Source of the DNA: Lathyrus oleraceus
Lineage: Eukaryota; Streptophyta; Magnoliopsida; Fabales; Fabaceae
Length of the DNA: 64,000 nucleotides
Direction: 5' to 3'
Assembly (NCBI RefSeq): GCF_024323335.1
Contig: NC_066581.1
Location: 465,124,027 to 465,188,026 of the forward strand
Shown here: one piece after another, positions 55,577-64,000 of the stretch
How positions within the stretch are numbered: position 1 is the stretch's first letter
How the letters are laid out: each line of letters starts with the position of its first letter
Made by a program: the position numbers and the translations under genes
The notes under the pieces: model-generated
The model's input: only the letters and a program-made list of their open reading frames with translations
Databases searched by the model: none
What the model was told of the DNA's origin: nothing

Positions 55577-56811
55577 GGCAAAAGTTAGGGATTAAGCGAA
55601 TGACCGCGTTCTGGGTAGTTCTGAATCTCATCCCGTGCCGATGACTAGAAACTTTCAAAAGATAGGAAACAGTCCAATCACCTTTTTCAGAAAGCTGATC
55701 GTCTGGAGGATCTTGAAGACGAGCGAGTCATAGCAGAATTGGAACCCGATAGAAATCCATTTCACATTGCCATTAGATTAATTTCTGTTTTTATCTTTTG
55801 TGCGATTACCTCTTTCCAGGGGTTGCTTCCTGATGTACATGCCTATTCAGAGGCCATTCAATCAATAAAATCATGCTATTCAGTATATCTCTGCGTTCAT
55901 TTTTCATTTTACTGTTTTGTTTGCAAAAATGACGTCCGAATTTTTTATAAACATTGCATCATGAAACATAAGAGCTCTACAGGTACATGCTCAATAAACA
56001 TTTAAAATTGCTGTAAATTTTAAGTGCCTTGGATCGTTTATTCAGAACGGGTACACTCGGGGCATTTCCTTAATGTTCCCAGCGGATGACCGCAGATGTT
56101 TTTCTTCAACAGTTGGTTTTGGATATCTTATCCCTGCAGAGCTAATCCAAGCATTAGATTCTTCAATCCCCAGCAGCTCCTCACTACTGTGCTCCCCCAA
56201 GCGGTTGTTTCAGACTATACATTCCCCAGTAGAGTTGATAGTGCTAGACTGTATATCCCCAGCAGAATTGACAGTGCCAGACTGTATCTTCCCGGTGGAA
56301 GCAGCTGCTCCTCAGAGTTCGATGCCAGATCGATAATCTCGACGCTAGATCCATGATCTCTTTTCTTGAAGCAGAATCTCGGTACCGTATCGGTGTTTGC
56401 TTCCCCCGCTGAGTCGTCTCTCTCGCAGATTATGGTTGCCAGAACCACTGTCGTTTTCCTCAGCAGCAAGCTTCCAGTGCCATTCTCTCCCTAGTCAGAG
56501 TCTCGGTATTTCGTCATTGCCAGAACACCGCGTGGCCGGTCATTTCCCCACAGGGTTCATTGTGCTGTGCATCTCCAACAATAGTGTCTGGGTCAAGAAG
56601 ATTGTAATCATTTCCCCAGCAGATTTCCTTGCCTCGGCTTGGCATTCTCCCCGGCATTTCGCATCCCTGCATGTAGAATCATATTACATTGCATCCTTCT
56701 AAATCGCGTAGCATTTCCATTTTCATGGAGCATTACGCCATCGAAAAATTCAAACATACGCATGTGAAGCATAAAACATTCTCGGTATCCCAAGTGATAA
56801 ACCAGAAATTT
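55577..56811 (+). other. Element 2 3' untranslated region, proximal part
   Basis: It contains the conserved AT-rich block with TCAATAAAATCATGCTATTCAG (55.86 kb) and scattered TTCCCCAGCAGA motifs (56.1-56.65 kb) related to the element 1 repeat. No coding signature is seen. Confidence 0.6.
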
Positions 56812-57535
56812 TTTCCGGTATTCAGACCGAAGTGGCATTCAGGCCAATTTTCCGGTATTCAGACCGAAGTGGCATTCAAGCCAGGTTTCCGGTATTCAGA
56901 CCGAAGTGGCATTCAGGCCAATTTTCCGATGTTCAGATCGAAGAAGTTTCCGACGTTCAGGTCGACGCAACTTGTGGCATTCAGGCCAGTGTTTCCGGTA
57001 TTCAGACCGAAGTGGCATTCAGGCCAATTTTCCGATGTTCAGATCGAAGAAGTTTCCGACGTTCAGGTCGATGCAACTTGCGGCATTCAGGCCAGTTTCC
57101 GGTATTCAGACCGAAGTGGCATTCAAGCCAATTTTCCGATATTCAGATAGAAGAAGTTTCCGACGTTCAGGTCGATGCAACTTGTGGCATTCAGGCCAGT
57201 GTTTCCGGTATTCAGACCGAAGTGGCATTCAGGCCAATTTTCCGATGTTCAGATCGAAGAAGTTTTCGACGTTCAGGTCGATGCAACTTGTGGCATTCAG
57301 GCCAGTTTCCGGTATTCAGACCGAAGTGGCATTCAGGCCAATTTTCCGATATTCAGATCGAAGAAGTTTTCGACGTTCAGGTCGATGCAACTTGTGGCAT
57401 TCAGGCCAGTTTTCGGTATTCAGACCGAAGTGGCATTCAGGCCAATTTTTCGATGTTCAGATCGAAGAAGTTTCCGACATTCAGGTCGACGCAACTTATG
57501 GCATTCAGGCCAGTTTCCCGGTATTCAGACCAATG
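56812..57535 (+). repeat. 104-106-bp tandem repeat, six units, open in three frames
   Basis: Units counted from CCGAAGTGGCATTC start at 56901, 57007, 57111, 57217, 57321 and 57425, giving lengths of 106, 104, 106, 104, 104 and 105. Each unit is itself built of shorter ATTCAGRCCGA-type subunits. Two shorter 37-bp units precede it. Because lengths are not multiples of three and stops are absent, all three forward frames stay open for most of the array, producing false frames of 186-298 codons. Confidence 0.9.
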
Positions 57536-57857
57536 TTAATAATCTCATATCTTCCGATGCTCAGATCGAAATCATTTCCAGTATTCAGACTGATGAGCGA
57601 TATTCAGGTCATGGTTATCTCTGTGTTACCATTTATTTTGGTATTCAGGCTAACATTCTCTTTTTTCGGTGTTCAGACCGACTTTCACTGTACCAGACGA
57701 ATTCTTGCTCAAAACCACCTCTTTGCCTATTCTAACAGGCATTGTTACTTCACTTCACTTCAGTGTAAATTTTCGGGTTTTTTATTGTATTCAATCCCTT
57801 GATACCTCGAAAGTGCAAAAGTCGTTGCTATCTTCCTTTCGGGTCTCCAGTTGATTG

Positions 57858-57869
57858 AATAGGGGAAGC
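57858..57869 (+). other. Polypurine tract of element 2
   Basis: AATAGGGGAAGC ends at the LTR start; the preceding GATTG is shared with element 1. Confidence 0.8.
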
Positions 57870-60800
57870 TGTAATACCCCAAAATTTACCCTTCACTTTT
57901 CATGGAAAGCATGGGATTGCATTAGCATCATACTAGGTCATACTCATTGCATACTGTATCAGTGACTTGGGAAATCAGGGTTTGATTGACCACTCCTTAA
58001 CCAGAAGGAGCCCACACAAAGCAAAGTTGAGAGTTGGACTTCATTCTCCAATTATACAAGTCTCAAGGGTCTCAAGGAGTTCAATATGTCTTATTATGAT
58101 CCTCAGTTCATCAGTGGAAGATTTAGAGCTCTCAGAGGGTGCATCTGGATTTAATCAGGAAATTAAGGTTTCAGGGCCATCTGCAACAGGAAATGTTTGA
58201 TTGGAAGTAGAGGGGCTCATTCATGTCATGATTATAGAGGCATCTTGGCCTAGGAAGATTCATAATCATCTCACAAAGATCCATTGGCGGTTAGTGCAAT
58301 CAGTTCTTGAGCATTTTTGCCCTAAACTAGGGTTTTTGCATAAAATCGGTTTATTTCTGATTCCTTGGGTGAAACTCATTTCCATGGACCTCCATATGTC
58401 CACAAGGGTCTACATACAAAAAATCAGCTTTTCATTTGAGCCGGAGGCGCTTCAATTGATCAATGGATTCAAAAATCAGACGGTTTGGGAAAAGTCAACT
58501 GTGGGGCCAGAAAAGTCAACTCCTGACATTTTGAAGGTGGAATCTCAAAATTCATGCCTAAGGGAGCCTAAATGTGAAATTTGATCAAGGTTGGATCATG
58601 GATTCATCATTTAATCAGGAGTTGGAAAAATTACCAAATTTGGAAATAGTTGACTTTCCATTTAAGGCATGTTTTTATGGTTTTTGCACCCACTTTAAGC
58701 CTATATTCCATCAAGATGAAAGCTCCATTTGAAAATTTCTCCAACATGAAAGTTGTTCCTCTTGTTCCAAGCTTTCTAGATATATAAAGTTTGTTTCATT
58801 TGGATTAAAATTGAGACATTTATGCTTGGTCAAAGTGAGACATTATTTTAGAACACTTAGAAAATTTTCTAAGTCCAAAATCTGCAAGATTTGTCAAGAC
58901 TTATGGGCCAGATTTCTTGCACTTCAAGGCATCTTTTGAAAATACTTTCTTCATGACAGTTGTATCTTGATATGTCCTCTTTCACACCTTTTTGGAACCA
59001 CCCCATTTGGATCATTGGTTTGAAAGATACACTCATCTAAGTATCATAGACTGAATTTTTTGACAGCATTTAGGCCAAATTGGCCCAACCATTTTGCAGC
59101 TATGGAACCTGAACTTTATGGCCATTTTTCACCTCTTTCCACTCATCATTTCAACTTGTGTTCAACATGAAAGATATTAAGCTCCATGCCCTCTTTCTTC
59201 TGTTTGCATTGCCTTGCCATTTGGATGCAATGGTCTTAAAGTCACCCCGTTGGACTATTTTTGTGCTGCACAAGCCAAACCAAGTCAGACCACCAAAAAC
59301 GGCCAACACACTTTTTGCCCAATTTGGCCATTTGCTTTTGGTTCATTCACTTAAGTTTTGCCATATTTAGCCATTTCTTTTCACACCTCATTTTTTGTAC
59401 ATTTTGTTCATGACTCAAAACCAACATTTCAAGCCCATTAGTCACATAAGACCTACATATATAAACTTCTAAAACCATAATCAGAATAGAGGCTGCTATT
59501 TTCAAAGGAGGCAAGACAAGGAGAGAAAAGAACAAGTTTCATTTCATTGCATTTCCACAAGGTTCTTAAAGTTTCAAAGCATCTCATTTTTCTTCCATCT
59601 TCAAAGGGGCAGTGGACCTTGCATCCACTAGGTACCTTCACTTCTCCATTTTTATGGCCATATATCCATGTTTATCATCATGTTTACCATTGTTCATTAC
59701 TATTCTTTCATGCTTACCATCCATATTTCATGTTATTTTCCATTTATGCCATGCTTGTTCTATGCTTATTGTCCATGTAAATAATATGCTATGCATGCTT
59801 ACAAAGCCCTCAACATGAGGCATTGCTTTTAACTTTAATTTTGTAACATTTTTTGTTGTTGAATCCGGGTGCATAAAACCCCCTTGTTGTTCGCTTTTCT
59901 ACATGTTAAGGCCATTATTTTTAATAAAACAAGACACCATTGTGTTCTACATATTCCAAACTCGAACTTTGTTTTTTACATCATCCTATTTGGAGCACTG
60001 TAGCGAGAGTAATTCGTTGTGGAAGATGAGAGAAATGTTCTGCGTATTCGTGAGCCCTTGCATGCATGGATGCTGTTTTTCTTTTTATTTTTTCATACAG
60101 AGCGGACACGTGTCCGCGTAGCATCCATCCGATCCCATGCGCTCCTTGCAATCTTGTCCATCCGTTGCTATTTTGTCTTCTTGTGTTTAATGAAAATGTG
60201 CCCAATTGGATTAGATTCACATAATTTTTTTAATTAAACATTTTATTCATGCTGTCACACATGAATATCCTGCTGGACTGGGCCTGTGCCCCAGCTGCTA
60301 TTTCTACCCCCATATGCCTGGCCCATTGCTATTATACCACATTCACATTTATTTTCTTTTTAATTCCACATTTAATTTCTGTTTCCATTTTAATTAATAA
60401 AAATATTTTATTTATTCATAAAAATACCAAAAAATACTTTTCACATTCTTTAATGTTTTATTTAATTTACTTAATTTTTATTTTCATATTTTATTTAATG
60501 TTAATATTTTATTTTAATTATTTATTTCAAGTGGTTCTTTTAAGCATACATTTCTTCATTTATTTTATTTTCATGACTTAAATTTATTTTTAACTTCTGA
60601 TTTTTGGGATGAGGGTTGACCGATGTCTCATGGTCAACTTGACCTTTTATTGGAATTTTATTTCTTATTTTCAATTTATTTTGGATTTATTTTTGACCTA
60701 GTTTGCTTGGTTAACTTTTCATTTGACTTCTGTTTTATTTCAATTAATTCAATAACCAATTTTCATTAATTTTAAAATCTTTTTGGGGGATGATGATGTC

Positions 60801-62761
60801 ATGACCCCACCTAACTTAGTTTAATTTTTCATAATTTTTGTGATTAATTTACTATTTATTTGATAATTTTTAAGTTGACTTGACTTTACAGTTGACTTTT
60901 CTATGATTGATGTTTGACTTAGGGATTGCTTAGGGCAATTGAAGAGATCTTTTGATCCTCCCTTGTTCATCTCATATGCCATGTATTAGAGGCTTTTCAT
61001 TTTGATTTTATTTGATCCTTGCATCATTTCTCGATTATATTATTCAGTGATCCTTTGTGTGCATAGTTTCATCTGTCTGATTCATCTGATATTTTTTATA
61101 CTTGTTTCTTTCATCCATGCTTCTATTGTTTGATTGCTTAACATGTTTATACTTCTCATGCATTGTCTAATGCTCATCCATTTCATTCTTTGATTATTTG
61201 ATTTGATCATATACTTGTTTATATCTTATCTGTTTGATTAATTGTTGCCTACTTGTATGGTGTATGAGGCATATATTATTATTGTTTGATTGCCATGAAC
61301 AATCCCCATTCATAACAAATGTACCCCTCTCCCATGAATTGTATAATGTTTTATTTTTTCATTCTTTATTTATCTGTTAATACAAGAACTAAAACAAACA
61401 TCCGATAACCATTTCAAAATAAGATCAAAACCTCGATCCAACGTCGAGTAATCATTTTCAAAACTTAACAAAACCAACACATATTCATCCATCCTTTTGT
61501 AAGTCGATTGCTTCATGCATCGCCATTTCTCTTGTAAGTCGATTGCTTCATGCATCGCCATCTACCTGTAAGTCGATCGCTTTGTGCATTCGTCGATTCT
61601 TGTTCCGTTTTGGTAGCACCCATTAGGTAGAATTCCCTCATTCTTTTGTATGATAACATAGGTAGAATTCCCTCATTCTTTTGTATGATAACATAGGTAG
61701 AATTCCCTCATTCTTTTGTATGATAACATAGGTAGAATTCCCTCATTCTTTTGTATGATAACATAGGTAGAATTCCCTCATTCTTTGCATGCTAACATTA
61801 GGTATATGTTCCCATTTGTAAATCATAACACATAGGTCCATATTGCATGACAACTCTAGGGGAGAGCTTCCCCATTTTTAGACCTTCCGTGCGTCTCTGA
61901 TCCTGTGGCATGTCACTCCGTCCTATTGCAAAGAGGTAACTGCCTAAGACTCGATTCAGCGAGCTGCGACACCTGCTGCTAGGACGTGAACACATTGCCC
62001 ACTCTCCTTCGACACAACTGGTGTCCTCCTTTGTAAGTCCATGTTCAGATGGCAATCCCTATGTAGCCGAACTACGACAACTCTGATTCTCATGTTCAGA
62101 TGAGATACGTAGGCACAAGATGCGATGTCTTGCCGAGTTCTTCTTTCTTTTTGACTGACGACTAACAACTAATCCTTGTTTGCTTTCGCCCTCGTTGCGA
62201 TTCTTTTCTCTCGCCCTCGTTGCGATCGAGACCTTCCTTTTCTCTTGCCCTAGTTGCAATCGAGACCCTTTGTTCCCGTAGTTAGCTGAACTACGTTATG
62301 CTCTGATTCTCATTCCAGATGAGATACGTAGGCATAAGACGCGATGTCTTAGCGAGCACACTTCTCTCTAACCCATAGGTAGCCGAGCTACGAAGACTCT
62401 GATTCTCATTCCAGATGAGATACGTATGCAGTGGATGCGACATCCGTGCGAGTCATTTTCTTTTGACCTTTCTTTTAGTAAATAGTATATTAGATAAACA
62501 CACACCCTTTAGACAAGAACAACAAGAGTGGATCCCGTAGAGTACTACGGATGCGTAGGGGTGCTAATACCTTCCCTTCGCATAATCGACTCCCGAACCC
62601 AAGATTTGGTTGCGAGACCTTGTCTTTTCCTTTCTTTTCTCCAGGTTTACTTCGAGCATTTCCTTTCCCTCCTTTGGTATAAATAACGCACGGTGGCGAC
62701 TCTTCTGTCATTTCTTTCTCGCTGGTTGTTTTTTCGCATCTATATTTTTTAGGCTGCGACA
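57870..62761 (+). repeat. 3' LTR of element 2 (4,892 bp)
   Basis: Partner of 42873-47780. Besides scattered substitutions it has one extra 35-bp repeat unit and lacks about 33 bp near 61588 that the 5' LTR has near 46613-46645. All three hairpin modules are present at about 62.06-62.45 kb. Confidence 0.95.
61625..61797 (+). repeat. 35-bp tandem repeat, five copies (3' LTR)
   Basis: Units start at 61625, 61660, 61695, 61730 and 61765. The 5' LTR has four. Confidence 0.9.
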
Positions 62762-62766
62762 GTTTG
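62762..62766. repeat. Target site duplication GTTTG, right copy (element 2)
   Basis: Exact match to 42868-42872. Confidence 0.93.
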
Positions 62767-63690
62767 GTATATGCTAAGTTCTTGGTATGTCTTGATATTT
62801 GATAGAGCCTTTTGTTGCATGCTTGTCATTGTCTAGTCAAGTCCAAATTTTGAACATCACCCATGGCTCAGTCAAGGTCATACTATCCATTTCACGTCGT
62901 TATAAAACCTAATCGAAGATTCATACGAAGATATTAAACTCATTTGAGAGTCATTTCGATTGAGAGGCCAAACCCAATTTCATTCGAATAAGGAAATGTT
63001 ATTCATTATATGACCATGAAAAGAGTGCATTACACGAAAAAATACAAAGAAGAGTGTATTGGCCGTCTGTCGACTTTTGGCCAACATTTGACTTTTTTTG
63101 TCAACTGTTGACCAAAGTCAACTCATTTTTAATCATAAAACTCTGACCCTTATAACAATACTAAGGTTGAATTCTTATTCTTGTTTTTTAGATATCCATG
63201 TGTACATTCAAGTTTGGGTCATTTGAACAACACGCTTTGATTACTATGCCTTCCTAGTTTGCAAAGGATAAATTTAACCATGCAATAGCCTCCCAATAGT
63301 TTTTGAGCGTCTTAAAAATCAAAGCAACATGGTTTTCATAGGACCATGTCATAAGTTTCCATTTTACATAAGAAAAGCTATAAGCCACAAACCAATATCA
63401 ACTCATTCACCTCAGCCAGATTATTCCAATAAATTAAATGTCATTACAAACGCAAAATGTTGTTCACTTTACAATATCAGCAATGATAACTTTACGGGAC
63501 CAAAAAGGACAAAAAAGAGGAAAGCAATTCAAGAAAAGCCACAAACTACGGAACAACCACACTATTTATCCACCTCACACGCTCCACCCCTCACTACTTC
63601 TGGTCAAGCAATCTGCGCCACCGATCCTTCACTTTCAGACTCATCCACAATAGTTGTTCAAATCTCACAATCATCGATCACATTATCAAG
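62767..63690 (+). repeat. Probable continuation of the LTR fragment split by element 2
   Basis: By the target-site logic this was contiguous with 42867. It contains GTTGACCAAAGTCAACT-type text common in legume Ty3/gypsy LTRs. No gene signature; the 121-codon frame at 63329-63694 has no recognised domain. The right limit is arbitrary. Confidence 0.45.
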
Positions 63691-63941
63691 CTAATTACCG
63701 CAAGCGGAGAAGGAGGACCGTATGAGAAAGACATTGTTATTAAGGGATGCATCGGAGTTAAAGATGATGGTGACAAAGAGATTAGTGTTGATTTGTTGAT
63801 TGAATACTTGCATAGTACGTTTGAGAAGACGACTGGAAAAGCTGAAAAGGGCTTCTCGTCTTGTCTCGCCAACAACAACTTTCTCATTTCTGGACCAGTG
63901 GGATTAGTTTCAACCAAGGGGGTGATTCATTTGGTGCTGTA
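63691..63941 (+). other. Unidentified open stretch of about 83 codons
   Basis: The plus frame from 63691 to TAG at 63939-63941 has unusually protein-like composition for this region: GEGGPYEKDIVIKGCIGV, a Lys/Asp/Glu-rich middle and a hydrophobic end. There is no ATG start at its beginning and I recognise no family. It may be a captured exon fragment or chance. Confidence 0.3.
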
Positions 63942-63985
63942 GCCTAATCTATGCGGTCCTGGGGAAACCCAAATCAAGGGCTATG

Positions 63986-64000
63986 TGTCGCATTACGCGA
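63986..64000 (-). repeat. First 15 bases of another minus-strand LTR
   Basis: TGTCGCATTACGCGA is identical to the beginning of the solo LTR at 35080 (the complement of an LTR 3' end). The element continues outside the window. CTATG at 63981-63985 would be its target duplication. Confidence 0.8.

Larger units (their letters stand above)
42873..62761 (+). mobile_element. Element 2: Ogre-like Ty3/gypsy retrotransposon, deleted and decayed
   Basis: This 19,889-bp element has LTRs starting TGTAATACCCC and ending GCGACA with GTTTG duplications. It shares the primer binding site, intron, pol domains, post-pol hairpins and polypurine tract with element 1 but belongs to a different family. It retains ORF1, but a deletion has removed the end of ORF1 and most of gag. 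The protease and pol contain substitutions, stops and frameshifts. Its LTRs differ more than those of element 1: about a dozen changes in the first 500 bp by eye, plus indels. It is therefore older. It could only move with proteins supplied by other copies. Confidence 0.95.

Noticed and set aside
56832..57802. Overlapping plus-strand open frames of 186-298 codons
   Set aside because: They read the same tandem repeat in rotating frames; the protein repeats FRPKWHSGQF-type text and has no domain. They are artefacts of a stop-free repeat.

Overview
This window is plant nuclear DNA made almost entirely of nested retrotransposons. The dominant elements have the hallmarks of Ogre-type (Tat lineage) Ty3/gypsy retrotransposons: LTRs near 5 kb, a primer binding site starting TGGCGACTCT directly after the LTR, a gag-pro region separated from pol by a short intron, two RNase H domains in pol, an extra ORF upstream of gag in one copy, and long repeat-rich 3' untranslated regions. 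Such a concentration of Ogre-like DNA suggests a large-genome legume of the Fabeae (Vicia, Pisum, Lathyrus or Lens relatives). That placement is an inference from element type, not from a host gene. I see no intact host gene, no tRNA or rRNA gene and no CRISPR array.

Layout. 1-2.9 kb: decayed minus-strand Ty1/copia element. 3,567-24,794: a nearly complete, young plus-strand Ogre-like element (element 1) with two 4.84-kb LTRs and a perfect 5-bp target duplication GTTAG. 24.8-28.0 kb: AT-rich spacer with microsatellites and a possible CACTA-type remnant. About 28.0-33.2 kb: a minus-strand LTR of an older Ty3/gypsy element that carries a broken fragment of the vacuolar sorting gene VPS18. 33.2-35.1 and 39.5-39.8 kb: remnants of that element's 3' untranslated region, split by a minus-strand solo LTR (35,080-39,478, target duplication GTAGG). 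39.8-42.4 kb: another minus-strand LTR fragment and an Ogre-type ORF1 fragment. 42,873-62,761: a second plus-strand Ogre-like element (element 2, target duplication GTTTG), inserted into a plus-strand LTR fragment whose halves lie at 42,420-42,867 and from 62,767. The last 15 bases begin another minus-strand LTR.

Genes. Element 1 has gag-pro broken by one stop and one frameshift, an open frame between protease and reverse transcriptase, a 274-bp intron, and an uninterrupted pol of RT, RNase H, second RNase H and integrase. It has no ORF1. Element 2 has an ORF1 fused by deletion to the middle of gag, a protease with an altered active site, a pol with several stops and frameshifts, and an open integrase. 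Neither looks autonomous as read.

What stands out. (1) A two-hairpin module is repeated up to three times in the distal part of every Ogre-like LTR here. Its stems change on both sides in step between copies, which points to selection on structure. (2) Four further hairpins lie just after the pol stop in both elements, again with paired changes. (3) Both elements show the same -1 change of frame at the end of the protease and the same in-frame intron downstream. I found no new multi-gene system; these conserved structures are the best candidates for something undescribed.
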